DNA of 64,000 bases, taken from positions 1 through 64,000 of the forward strand of contig JAHZDE010000003.1 in the NCBI GenBank assembly GCA_019422525.1, in the 5' to 3' direction. Of the stretch, positions 49,081 to 57,751 are shown in pieces (position 1 is the first letter of the stretch; each line of letters begins with the position of its first letter). Made by a program: the position numbers and the translations under genes. The notes beneath the pieces were generated by a model. It had not been told where the DNA came from. It saw nothing but the letters and a program-made list of their open reading frames with translations, and ran no database searches. Source of the stretch: Clostridiales bacterium. GTDB taxonomy: Bacteria > Bacillota > Clostridia > Oscillospirales > Acutalibacteraceae.

Positions 49081-50058
49081 ATGGCACACATATTGGATCC
49101 CATTACCATCCGGAATCTGACCCTGGTCAATCGTCTGGTGATGCCTCCCATGGCCACCGCAAAGGCGGATGAGAACGGCTATGTAACCGATGCGATATGC
49201 GACTACTATCAAGAACGAGCAAAATACAGCAAAATTGGTCTGATTATCACCGAACACAGCTATATTCACCCTCAGGGGAAGGCTCATCCTGGTCAGACCT
49301 CCATCGCATCCGACGATGCACTCCCTTCCCTTCAGCGTCTGACCGACTGTATCCATCAGGAGGATGTCAAAGTTTTTGCTCAGCTCAGTCACGCAGGATC
49401 AGCGGCGCTGTCCAAAATCACCGGACAACCCCCTGTAGGTCCCAGCCCGATCTACCACCCCAAGCAGCAGGAAGAATTGCCTGCGGAGATGACTCTCCAG
49501 CAGATCAGGCAGGTTACCGAATGGTTTGCTCAGGCAGCTCTTCGAGCAAAACAGGCAGGTTTTGACGGAGTAGAGCTGCACTCGGCTCACGGTTATCTCC
49601 TCAATCAATTTTTCTCCCCGCTGGCCAACCACAGAACGGATGAGTATGGCCCCCAGTCGGTGGAAAACCGCATCCGATTCCATCGGGAAGTCATCCAGGC
49701 GGTACGGCAGGCAGTAGGCGAGGATTTTCCCATTGCCCTGCGGCTGGGTGGCTGTGACTATGCGGTGGGAGGAAGTACCGTTGAAGACTGTGTGGAGGCC
49801 TGTCGGCTGCTGGAACATAGCGGCGTGGATTTGCTCCATCTCACCGGCGGCATGAACGGTTTTATCCGCCCTGGTCACGCAGAACCTGGTTATTTCCGGG
49901 ATCTGTCTGTTCCTGTGAAGCAGGCGGTTCACCTCCCCGTTCTTTTGACAGGAGGAGTTACCACTCCTGTCCAGGCTGAGACCCTTCTGGAAGAAGGCTG
50001 TGCCGACCTCATCGGCGTAGGCCGGGCAATCTTCAAAAATGCCCACTGGGCAGACTGA
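49081..50058 (+). CDS. NADH:flavin oxidoreductase (old yellow enzyme family)
   Basis: 325 aa FMN TIM-barrel. FMN and active-site stretches: RLVMPPMATAKADENGYVTD near 20, QLSHAGSAA near 100, GFDGVELHSAHGYLLNQFFSPLANHRTDEYG (about 161-191) and LLTGGVTTP and LIGVGRAIFKN near the C-terminus. Only the N-terminal barrel is present, with no iron-sulfur or NADH domains, as in short OYE proteins. Likely reduces electrophilic alkenes or nitro compounds; paired with the MATE pump it fits a detoxification unit. Ends before a terminator at 50089. Confidence 0.88.
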   Translation: MAHILDPITIRNLTLVNRLVMPPMATAKADENGYVTDAICDYYQERAKYSKIGLIITEHSYIHPQGKAHPGQTSIASDDALPSLQRLTDCIHQEDVKVFAQLSHAGSAALSKITGQPPVGPSPIYHPKQQEELPAEMTLQQIRQVTEWFAQAALRAKQAGFDGVELHSAHGYLLNQFFSPLANHRTDEYGPQSVENRIRFHREVIQAVRQAVGEDFPIALRLGGCDYAVGGSTVEDCVEACRLLEHSGVDLLHLTGGMNGFIRPGHAEPGYFRDLSVPVKQAVHLPVLLTGGVTTPVQAETLLEEGCADLIGVGRAIFKNAHWAD

Positions 50059-50392
50059 GTTTTATGTTCTTTCCCCCTTTGGGGAACACGCAAAGCGTTT
50101 GGCTGCCGTAAATGGCTGCTGAACGCTTTTTGCATACAACAATCCCCATACTCTTCTCTCTGTAAGAAGACGATTTCTCCATTTTGGAGAAGCCAGAATT
50201 TGTAAGGCGGAAAAAATCTCACCATAGGACGGTATATGCGCAATTCCCCCTGCGAAGCGGCACTCCACCTCTCTTATAAACAGATGATGGATTTCCTTAG
50301 GAGTCAGGATATTTCTGTTGATATCTTTGGTAAATTCGGCAGATTAATCATTATAATATGGTAAAATAACTTTGATAAAGGAGTAAATAATA
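50059..50392. other. Intergenic region: terminator plus possible coding debris
   Basis: GCAAAGCGTT (about 50089) and AACGCTTTTTGC (about 50133) form the terminator of the MATE-OYE operon. Around 50250-50345 the plus strand could encode SPCEAALHLSYKQMMDFLRS followed by QDISVDIFGKFG without a start codon; it may be a gene remnant but is too short to name. The 30 bases before 50393 hold the ribosome binding site and possible promoter of the next gene. Confidence 0.4.
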
Positions 50393-51223
50393 ATGTTTTC
50401 GGAAGGTCTACTACCACAGGAATTTGCCGATTTATGTGGTGTCAGTAAGGATACACTGTTATATTACGATAAAATAGGATTATTTCATCCAGCGTATATT
50501 GCAGAAAACGGATACAGGTTATATTGTTTAGACCAGGTACATACTTTCGATTTACTATTGATGTTACGTGATTCTCATGTTCCACTGAAGCAGATAAAAA
50601 ACTATTTGCAAGATCGAAACCCAGAAAAAATGCTGGATTTGCTAAACGAGCAATTAACATTTCTAAACAGAGAACTATATAGGCTTCAAGAATTGTGTCA
50701 GCGATTGGATTTTACCTCGTTGCAAGTTGAGCGTGGAATGAAATCGTGCCAAAGAGAACCTGAGATTCAACAACTTGAAGAAAAACTATATATTGCAGTT
50801 CCAGTCAGAACAGAAACTTTAAATGACAGAAAACGTAGAATGACGGCCGTTCGTGATTTTTTGCGAATTTGCCAAACGGAAGAGTTGCAGGGAGATTATT
50901 TACGGTGTGCGATGATTTCAAAAGAAAGATTAAAAGCTGGATGTTATGATAAAGAGTTTTTCGGTATTCATATAACAGCTCCTGTTAAAAAAGAATTGCC
51001 AAATATATCTACAATAAAGAGACCAAGTGGATACTATGCCGTTTTAAGACATTATGGGGGCTATAAGACACTTCCAGAATCGTATGATAAATTAATATCG
51101 TATATAGAAAAAGAGGGATGGACGATTTGTGGATATGCATATGAAACAGAATTAATAGGATACATTTGCGTGCAGGACGACTTAGATTATGTTATAGAAA
51201 TTGCTATAGAGGTGAATCGCTAA
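50393..51223 (+). CDS. BmrR-like MerR family regulator
   Basis: 276 aa. MerR winged helix (about 6-75: LPQEFADLCGVSKDTLLYYDKIGLFHPAYIAENGYRLY), dimerisation coiled coil (about 80-125) and GyrI-like effector domain (about 145-276; KRPSGYYAVLRHYGGYKTLPESYDKLISYI is typical). AAAGGAG lies 10 bases before ATG 50393. The cluster here is more AT-rich than its surroundings. A MerR-type promoter just after the gene would let it activate the esterase-MATE operon when a multidrug-like ligand binds. Confidence 0.88.
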   Translation: MFSEGLLPQEFADLCGVSKDTLLYYDKIGLFHPAYIAENGYRLYCLDQVHTFDLLLMLRDSHVPLKQIKNYLQDRNPEKMLDLLNEQLTFLNRELYRLQELCQRLDFTSLQVERGMKSCQREPEIQQLEEKLYIAVPVRTETLNDRKRRMTAVRDFLRICQTEELQGDYLRCAMISKERLKAGCYDKEFFGIHITAPVKKELPNISTIKRPSGYYAVLRHYGGYKTLPESYDKLISYIEKEGWTICGYAYETELIGYICVQDDLDYVIEIAIEVNR

Positions 51224-51248
51224 TTTTTGCGATTCACTTTTTTAATGC

Positions 51249-51279
51249 TTGACTATGGAGCAACTCCATACTTTATACT
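51249..51279 (+). promoter_or_regulatory. MerR-type promoter of the esterase-MATE operon
   Basis: TTGACT (51249-51254), 19-base spacer with the dyad TATGGAG CAA CTCCATA (51254-51270), TATACT (51274-51279). The dyad differs from that of the 46750 regulator, so the two systems should not cross-talk. Confidence 0.8.
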
Positions 51280-51466
51280 CTAATCATGGCGTATCTGAAA
51301 CAGAGAAATCAACGAATTTTTCGCAGGCAGCAGTCGAATTCAGGAGAAAAATAAAGAAACTGTGTTGGATCCCGAGTGTTTTTAACGCTGTAGTCGGTGT
51401 TGACTGTAGAAAAAGACTAAAATTTTGACTTTCAGATACCCCCTAATATAAAAGGAGGTGCTGTTA
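51280..51466 (+). promoter_or_regulatory. 187-base leader with a long-range inverted repeat
   Basis: GTATCTGAAA (51291-51300) is the exact complement of TTTCAGATAC (51430-51439), which could close a fold of about 150 bases just before the AAGGAGG of the first esterase gene. No known riboswitch was recognised. Confidence 0.35.
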
Positions 51467-52282
51467 ATGAATCGAAATGCCCTGCTACGATTGACCGTTG
51501 GATCAAAGTGTCTGAAAGGGGTAACGGAAGTTAGTATTCTTTATCCAGTAGGGATAAAAGAGAAGCGTGACTTTGGCAATATAACAGAAGTAAGTTTGCA
51601 CAAGAAAAATGAAAAGCTACAGGTATTATATTTGCTTCATGGAAATGAAGGCAATTATTCTTCTTGGATTCGAAACACTCGTCTTGCTTTATTTGCACAG
51701 AAGTATCCTGGTTTACTCATTGTAATGCCCACGATCAAAGAATTTCAGAGTTTTCGAGTGAACGAACCAGATGTTTCGGATTATTATGGATATATCTCTC
51801 AGGAGTTGCCAAATTACATACAAAAGATATTTCCTGTATCTGAGGTACGGGAAGACACTTTTATTGCTGGTATATTTATGGGAGGATACTTATCATATCG
51901 CATTGCTATGTTAAATCCTGAAAAGTATGGGTATGTGGGCAGTATTTCCAGTCCGTTGGATATTGTACAGGAGATGGATGAGCGGTATGCAGGTTCAAAT
52001 TGCATGTATTCTGCCAAAGAACTTCGAAGTGATCCTTTCAGAGACATCCGTACGATTGTAGAAGACAATCTGAAGAAGGATATAGATATGCCTAAAACCT
52101 TCCAGGCATGTGGAACAGACGATATTATGTACAATAACAATTATAATATGAAAAATTTCCTGGCTCAGCGTCTTCCCGCTCATACATATTTTGAGGAAAT
52201 GGGTGCTCACGATTGGTATTTGGGAGATCTGTTCGCAGAAAAACTTTTGGATTGGCTGCCTTTGAGAAAAAAGGAGGTGTGA
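51467..52282 (+). CDS. FrmB-like esterase homologue with altered nucleophile
   Basis: 271 aa, alpha/beta-hydrolase of the S-formylglutathione hydrolase/tributyrin esterase group. LQVLYLLHGNEGNYSSWIR (about 52-70) is the oxyanion region, and ACGTDDIMY and MGAHDWYLGD carry the Asp and His. The nucleophile elbow reads AGIFMGGYLS, with Phe137 where the family has Ser (GxSMGG; TTT instead of TCT). It is therefore probably inactive as an esterase, or a recently mutated copy. ATG 51467 has AAGGAGG eight bases upstream. First gene of the MerR-controlled operon; the intact paralogue follows 4 bases later. Confidence 0.8.
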   Translation: MNRNALLRLTVGSKCLKGVTEVSILYPVGIKEKRDFGNITEVSLHKKNEKLQVLYLLHGNEGNYSSWIRNTRLALFAQKYPGLLIVMPTIKEFQSFRVNEPDVSDYYGYISQELPNYIQKIFPVSEVREDTFIAGIFMGGYLSYRIAMLNPEKYGYVGSISSPLDIVQEMDERYAGSNCMYSAKELRSDPFRDIRTIVEDNLKKDIDMPKTFQACGTDDIMYNNNYNMKNFLAQRLPAHTYFEEMGAHDWYLGDLFAEKLLDWLPLRKKEV

Positions 52283-52286
52283 AAGT

Positions 52287-53084
52287 ATGGCAAGAATACA
52301 GATGGATTACCCTGCTTACGGGCTTTCAACAATGGATATCATTATTCCACAAGATGGTGATGGAAACAGCAAATATTCGGATAGTGATACATTTCGATCC
52401 AAAAAATTTCCGGTGCTGTGGTTGCTTCATGGGGGATTTGGGTGTAGCAGTGATTGGCTACGATATACAGAAATAGAGCGTGTGGCAGAGCAGAATAAAC
52501 TATTTGTAGTTTGTATCTCAGCCGGGAATAGTGCTTTTGCGGACATGGAGGAGGGAAATCATTATTCCACTCTGCTGAACGGATATATTTGGGATCTAAT
52601 CCACGAGATGTTTCCATTGGCATCTGATAAAAGAGAAGATAACTATATTTGTGGATTTTCTATGGGCGGTTATGGCGCGCTTCGCAATGGATTGGCAAAC
52701 CCAGATAAATATAGCGTTATCGGTAGTTTTGCCGGTTCTGTGAGTATGGTACAGCAATATGTTAATGGAGGCTGGTGCCCTGGTTATGCCGGGCGAGTTT
52801 TTGGAAATAACTTAATCGGATCAACAAATGATACTTGGTACATGGCAAAGAAACTCATGGATGAAGGGAAAGCACCCAAAATTTATCTTTGCTGTGGAAC
52901 AAGAGATGATAATCATTATGCCTGTAATATAGAATATCGTGACTATTTGAAAGAACTTGGATACGAATTGATATGGAATGAGGAAGATTGTGGTCATGAA
53001 TGGAAGTTCTGCAACCATCAATTAGAAAAGTTTGTTCAATTCCTCCCGTATAAAACTGAAACGGAAAGGGGATTTGTTTTGTGA
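52287..53084 (+). CDS. FrmB-like esterase
   Basis: 265 aa alpha/beta-hydrolase, paralogue of the preceding gene with an intact triad: Ser125 in ICGFSMGGYGAL, Asp in CGTRDDNHY, His in EEDCGHEWKF. PVLWLLHGGFGCSSDWLRY is the oxyanion loop. No signal peptide. ATG 52287 has AAGGAGG 9 bases upstream and the stop overlaps the next GTG (GTGA). The substrate is unknown; acyl-ester drug or feruloyl-type esters are possible. Confidence 0.85.
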   Translation: MARIQMDYPAYGLSTMDIIIPQDGDGNSKYSDSDTFRSKKFPVLWLLHGGFGCSSDWLRYTEIERVAEQNKLFVVCISAGNSAFADMEEGNHYSTLLNGYIWDLIHEMFPLASDKREDNYICGFSMGGYGALRNGLANPDKYSVIGSFAGSVSMVQQYVNGGWCPGYAGRVFGNNLIGSTNDTWYMAKKLMDEGKAPKIYLCCGTRDDNHYACNIEYRDYLKELGYELIWNEEDCGHEWKFCNHQLEKFVQFLPYKTETERGFVL

Positions 53085-54517
53085 GTATCAGTAACCGTAA
53101 TATCTATAAACCAGAGATTAGCGTAAACTTTGAAGCCCAAATGCCGATTGGCGCTGAGCCTGAGCTCATTGAAGTGAGCGAAAATCTGTATGAAGACCGC
53201 ATGACCATCTGGTATGAGTATGTACCTTCCAGTTATCAGGAAGGTGTTGCAGTACCTTTGGTGCTACAAATGCATGGAGGCAGCGGCGATGGACTGAGGG
53301 ATGCATTGGAAACAGATTGGCACAGAATTGCTGAAGAAAAGGGATTTATCGTAGTATACCCCAACTCACATCGTTATGGTCGCTGGGAATGCGACGAGGC
53401 AGATATAGAAACGATTCGAAGGCTGATTGTACGTATTTGCGAGAGATATACCATAGACACCTCTCGAATTTATATGCAGGGAATGTCTAATGGAGATATG
53501 ATTACAACAGCCTTTGTATTGGAACATCCGGAACTATTGGCTGCTGCAGGCTTTATTGCAGGGCCCTTGCCAAAGGAAATGCTTCCTCATCTTCCGAAAG
53601 GACCACTGCCTTGCATTCAGATTCGTGGAGAAAAGGATGTGCGATTTGGGCAAAAAATGGAATTTGAAAAATCGGATGTTTATCGACCTAAATCTGAGAT
53701 GAACGATTATAATCGACGTATGTGGATGACCGCAAATCACGTTATGGAAACGCCGGAAATGTATCTTCATGGGAAAGATAACTTCTTTGTATATCAGGGT
53801 GATCCATGTGATTTAATCTATTGGGAAGTTAAAGATATGGGACATCGCTACCCCTCTGTTGTTGCCAGTGTATTCTGGGATTATTTTTATTCCGGGTGGG
53901 CTAAGGTTGACGGAAAAAGCGTTCGGTTGACTCCTAACAGGAAATTCCAAAAGGAATCGCTGCAGTTTGCCGTTGCTGTTGGAGGAAAAGGTATCTATAA
54001 GCATGGAAAAGTTATCCCGTTTGCTGCTGGAAGCAATCCGGAATGCCTATTGGTTCATCCAGGAAGACAAGAAGACCCTTATTACGATGTAGGGGAAATG
54101 CTACTTACATCAGCTATATATGCTCCGATCGAGGCACTGGCAATAGGATTTGATTGTCAATATGAAGTGGCAGTAAACGGCAAGACTGCAGTCTTGCGAG
54201 ACACCGAAGGAAAGGAATACTGCTTTTTGAAAAATTCATCTTCGGTTTTTGTTAATGGTGAAATGCACTCCTTAAAAAAACCATGTTTTCATCGTTATGG
54301 GCTTTTCTTTATTCCGATTGCGGAGGCAGCATCAGAACTTTTTGGGTGCTTCACTTCGGAGAATGATGGCGTTGTTGTTATTTCGAGATGTCCAGTGGAA
54401 CTCAGCAAAGGAGCTGCCCGGATTTTGGCGCACCAGTTAAATGCCCCAGCTCAATATCCAGAGCCGGAAATACATTCGTATTTTGCCGGAAAGGATGAAG
54501 AAAAATATGAAAAGTAA
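53081..54517 (+). CDS. PHB-depolymerase-like esterase with C-terminal copper-amine-oxidase-N-like domain
   Basis: 478 aa. N-terminal hydrolase domain (about 40-275): VPLVLQMHGGSGDG oxyanion region, nucleophile in YMQGMSNGDMITTAF, and KDMGHRYPS carrying the likely His. The C-terminal part (about 280-465) has paired segments FAAGSNPECLLVHPGRQEDP, YDVGEMLLTSAIYAPIEALA and VNGEMHSLKKPCFHRYGLFF, IPIAEAASELFGC, resembling the stalk domain usually found on secreted enzymes, yet there is no signal peptide. GTG 53081 overlaps the previous stop. The two-domain fusion is unusual; substrate unknown. Confidence 0.75.
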   Translation: MSISNRNIYKPEISVNFEAQMPIGAEPELIEVSENLYEDRMTIWYEYVPSSYQEGVAVPLVLQMHGGSGDGLRDALETDWHRIAEEKGFIVVYPNSHRYGRWECDEADIETIRRLIVRICERYTIDTSRIYMQGMSNGDMITTAFVLEHPELLAAAGFIAGPLPKEMLPHLPKGPLPCIQIRGEKDVRFGQKMEFEKSDVYRPKSEMNDYNRRMWMTANHVMETPEMYLHGKDNFFVYQGDPCDLIYWEVKDMGHRYPSVVASVFWDYFYSGWAKVDGKSVRLTPNRKFQKESLQFAVAVGGKGIYKHGKVIPFAAGSNPECLLVHPGRQEDPYYDVGEMLLTSAIYAPIEALAIGFDCQYEVAVNGKTAVLRDTEGKEYCFLKNSSSVFVNGEMHSLKKPCFHRYGLFFIPIAEAASELFGCFTSENDGVVVISRCPVELSKGAARILAHQLNAPAQYPEPEIHSYFAGKDEEKYEK

Positions 54518-55901
54518 TTTAAAGGAATATTTAGGCGATAAAAATTTTTATTCTACCATCTTAAAAATTGCAATTCCCGTATCCGCCCAACAGCTTATTA
54601 CAGTGGGAATCAATTTAATGGATACCATTATGCTCAGCAGCATGGGGGATGCCCAGCTTTCTGCTTCCTCCCAGGCCAGTCAGTTCATCAATCTTTTTCA
54701 AATCTTTTGTATGGGGATCGGCATGGGCGCATCGGTATTGACCGCACGTTTCTGGGGAATGCAGGATAAAAACAGCCTGCGAAAAGCAGTTACCATCATG
54801 ATGCGTATTGTGTTGGCCTTTGCCTCTGTGTTTTTCATAGCCACCCTTCTTTTTCCGGAAATGATTATGCGGATCTATACCACCAATTCGGAGACAGCTG
54901 CCTATGGTGTTTCCTATTTACAGTGGATTCTGCCCACCTATTATTGCATGGGGCTTTCTTTGACCTGTACGATCATCCTGCGCAGTGTTGGGCAGGTAAA
55001 AATTCCGCTGATCAGTTCGATAATCGCCTTTTTTATCAACGTATTTTTCAACTGGGTTTTTATCTTTGGAAATTTAGGAGCTCCCCGCATGGAGATAGCC
55101 GGCGCTGCCTTGGGCACGCTGATTGCAAGAGTTTTTGAGTTGCTGTTTATATGCGGATTTTTCTTTTGGAAAGATGCACGAATCGCCTATCGGATCCGCC
55201 ACCTGCTTCTCCCCTGCCGGGATCTCGCCTCGGAATACCTGCGCATTAGTATTCCGGTATTGATCAGCGATGGATTGTTGGCGTTCGGAAACAATTCTGT
55301 GGCCATGATTATGGGAAGAATCGGAGATACCTTTGTAGCGGCCAATTCCGTAACGATGGTAGTGCAACAGCTAAGCTCTGTGTTGACACAGGGAATCTCC
55401 AATGCAAGCGGTATTATTACCGGCCACACCATGGGGCGTGGAGAGTATGATAAAGCGCAAAAACAGGGATATTCCTTTTTATTTTTAGGCGGTTTAGTCG
55501 GCTGTTTTGCTGCAATTGTAATTTTGCTTATAAGAGCTCCGATTATAGACTATTATCAAGTTTCACAGCAGGCAAAGGAAATAAGCTGGTCGTTGATGGA
55601 TTCAATCAGCTTTATCGTTATTTTCCAGGCAATGAACTCAATTTTAACAAAAGGTGTGCTGCGTGCCGGAGGGGATACAAAATTCCTTATGGCAGGAGAT
55701 ATTCTGTTTTTATGGGTAGCTTCAATCCCGCTCGGAGCACTGGCAGGATTAGTTTGGCATTGGTCACCGTTTTGGATATACTGCATGCTGAAAATTGATC
55801 AGATACTTAAATGTATATGGTGTTTCTTTAGATTAAAGAGTAAGAAATGGATGAAAAAAATATCTCCGGTATCGACGACCGAAGAGGTAAAGGAGGCTTA
55901 A
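54507..55901 (+). CDS. MATE family efflux pump (second copy)
   Basis: 464 aa, 12 predicted helices. ILKIAIPVSAQQLITVGINLMDTIMLSSMGDAQLSASSQASQ is the conserved N-terminal MATE block; SGIITGHTMGRGEYDKAQKQG (about 300-322) the second-half signature. It differs clearly from the MATE gene at 47683. ATG 54507 is chosen because AAAGGA lies 11 bases upstream and it overlaps the preceding stop by 11 bases. Fourth gene of the BmrR-type operon, so probably the exporter for the inducing compound or its hydrolysis product. Confidence 0.9.
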   Translation: MKSNLKEYLGDKNFYSTILKIAIPVSAQQLITVGINLMDTIMLSSMGDAQLSASSQASQFINLFQIFCMGIGMGASVLTARFWGMQDKNSLRKAVTIMMRIVLAFASVFFIATLLFPEMIMRIYTTNSETAAYGVSYLQWILPTYYCMGLSLTCTIILRSVGQVKIPLISSIIAFFINVFFNWVFIFGNLGAPRMEIAGAALGTLIARVFELLFICGFFFWKDARIAYRIRHLLLPCRDLASEYLRISIPVLISDGLLAFGNNSVAMIMGRIGDTFVAANSVTMVVQQLSSVLTQGISNASGIITGHTMGRGEYDKAQKQGYSFLFLGGLVGCFAAIVILLIRAPIIDYYQVSQQAKEISWSLMDSISFIVIFQAMNSILTKGVLRAGGDTKFLMAGDILFLWVASIPLGALAGLVWHWSPFWIYCMLKIDQILKCIWCFFRLKSKKWMKKISPVSTTEEVKEA

Positions 55902-55903
55902 AA

Positions 55904-56392
55904 ATGGCATTTTACAAAATGGATTTTTATTCAAAAACACTTCAAAAAGATACAGATGTGTTAGTTTCTGCTCCTGATAAAACGAACAGGGAAAGCAACG
56001 TGGTCTACCTGCTCCATGGAGGCGGCGGTGGTGGAGGAACCGATAACAAATCATGGCTGAATCAGAAAGATCGCCTGCAAAAATGGGCAGAAGAATATCA
56101 GACCTTTTTTATCATGCCCAGCGCACCGGACAGCTTTTTTGCTAACACGTGCAAAGGAATTCGTTATCAGGACTATATGCTTGATGAATTGATAGTTCAA
56201 ATACCAGAACTTTTCAGAGTGTCAAAAGATCGTTTACGGACAGCAGTAGCAGGAATGTCAATGGGTGGAACATCAGCTTTTCGCCTTGGGATGGCCGCTC
56301 CGAAACGATTTGGTGCAATTGGCTGCCTGAGCTCCGGAAACCTGTGGATGAATTCTCTTTCAAATCAAGTACATGCCTATAAGGATGAGTAA
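55904..56392 (+). pseudogene. FrmB-like esterase, 3' end lost
   Basis: 162 codons; the family needs about 250-270. The N-terminal part is intact, with VVYLLHGGGGGGGTDNKSW and the nucleophile motif VAGMSMGGTSAFRL near residue 114, but it ends at NSLSNQVHAYKDE, before the Asp and His of the triad. The break coincides with the start of a conjugative-element type parM gene a few bases on, so the insertion or a deletion at the boundary removed the end. ATG 55904 has GTAAAGGAGG eight bases upstream. It is the last gene of the esterase operon. Confidence 0.78.
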
Positions 56393-56396
56393 AACC

Positions 56397-57335
56397 ATGA
56401 ACATTGGCATCGACCATGGCTATTATGCAATCAAAACCCGGCATTTTTCTTTCCCAGCCGGTATTGCAGAGTATTCCCATGAACCCTACACTTTGCAAAA
56501 CACACTGGAATTCGGTGGGAAGTTTTATGTCTGCGGAACCGGCAGGCAGCCGATTCTGCGCAACAAAATGGAAAACGACAATTACTACCTGCTTACCCTT
56601 GCAGCTATCGCCAAGGAAATCAAACAGCGAGGTGGAAAAACAGAGTGTTCGGTGCGCATTGCCGCCGGGCTGCCACTGGCTGGATTTGGCTGGGAGAAAA
56701 AGCCCTTCCGGGAATATCTTATGCGTTCTTCCCAGCTGGCAGACGGCCTCCGTCCGGTGTGCTTTCAGTTTGAAGGAATCGCCTATAAAATCACCATTGA
56801 GGATGTGAAACTGTTCCCACAGGGCTATTCCGCCATTGCGCTGCATCCGGAACTCATCCAGAATGAGCCTTCTGTTCTTCTCATGGACGTCGGCGGCTGG
56901 ACTGTTGATCTGATGCGGCTGGATAATGGTGTTCCCAATGCGGCTACCTGCCGAAGTCTGGAACTCGGTATGATCCGCTGCATTGATGAAACAAAAGAAC
57001 AGGTCCGCCGGGATACCGGGCTGTCTGTGACCGATGCTCAGGTGGAGCGTGTTCTGGCAGGAAAGTCCTGCAGTATGGATGAGGATGCCCGAAACATTAT
57101 CCAGAAACAAGGGCGGCTTTACACAGAGCGCCTTCTTTCGGCAGCCATGGAATCGGGGTTTGACCTGAAAGCCATCCCGGTGGTGATGCTGGGCGGCGGC
57201 GCATCGGTAGTCAAGGGCAACGTGAGCGAACAGGACAGCCTGTGTCGGGTTTTTGCCCTGATAGACGACAAGGTAAACGCTGAAGGGTTCGAGAGGATTT
57301 TGGAGCAGTTTTCGGGCGGTGTGGGCAAGGCATGA
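56397..57335 (+). CDS. ParM/StbA-type actin-like plasmid segregation ATPase
   Basis: 312 aa. Actin-fold motifs: phosphate 1 MNIGIDHGYYAIKTRHF at the start, phosphate 2 PSVLLMDVGGWTVDLMRL (about 160), and adenosine motif VVMLGGGASVVKG (about 261). Such proteins polymerise to separate low-copy plasmids or circular conjugative elements. The start at ATG 56397 is set by homology; AAGGA is 11 bases upstream and belongs to the truncated esterase, so expression may be altered. The stop overlaps the next ATG (ATGA). Confidence 0.85.
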   Translation: MNIGIDHGYYAIKTRHFSFPAGIAEYSHEPYTLQNTLEFGGKFYVCGTGRQPILRNKMENDNYYLLTLAAIAKEIKQRGGKTECSVRIAAGLPLAGFGWEKKPFREYLMRSSQLADGLRPVCFQFEGIAYKITIEDVKLFPQGYSAIALHPELIQNEPSVLLMDVGGWTVDLMRLDNGVPNAATCRSLELGMIRCIDETKEQVRRDTGLSVTDAQVERVLAGKSCSMDEDARNIIQKQGRLYTERLLSAAMESGFDLKAIPVVMLGGGASVVKGNVSEQDSLCRVFALIDDKVNAEGFERILEQFSGGVGKA

Positions 57336-57607
57336 GCAGGCCCCTATTTATGTTCCGCCCCAACCTCCAGAATCAAGAACATCGCAGAGCATAGGAAATC
57401 CTGCAGGCTGTGCCGGAAGGTCAGAAAAACGCCTTTCTGGTACAGGTGATTCTGGAAAATGCCCAGCGAGAAGAACTGGAAACAATTCTGCGCCGGGTAC
57501 TGCGGGAAGAACTCAAAGCTGTGCCTTCCCAGCCCATACCACAGCAGGAAGAAGCCATTCCGAAGGAGATGATGGGCTTCCTTGGTTCTCTGCTGGAAGA
57601 AGAATAA
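57332..57607 (+). pseudogene. Small conjugative-element protein interrupted by a TAG codon
   Basis: From ATG 57332 (overlapping the parM stop) the frame reads MSRPLFMFRPNLQNQEHRRA, then TAG at 57392-57394, then continues open as EILQAVPEGQKNAFLVQVIL to TAA at 57607. Without the TAG it would be a 91-aa protein with a helical middle and ending LGSLLEEE. TAG is one base from TGG, and a Trp here (RAWEIL) would be natural. Function unknown; the position after parM is typical. Confidence 0.75.
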
Positions 57608-57751
57608 CCCCCGCATAGCCTTTATTGGTTGTGACGTTTGTTGAGCCTGCTTTGACTGAAAGGTTGTTGGTCTTGGTAATAGCTTTATCCGGCGGGTTGC
57701 AGTATGCTTGTGTTGCCCGAAAGGGAAAGAACGAAAAAAGGAGCGATAGGC

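Noticed and set aside
50200..50370. Possible plus-strand coding remnant and two minus-strand frames
   Set aside because: No start or ribosome binding site and no family match; listed only as intergenic debris.
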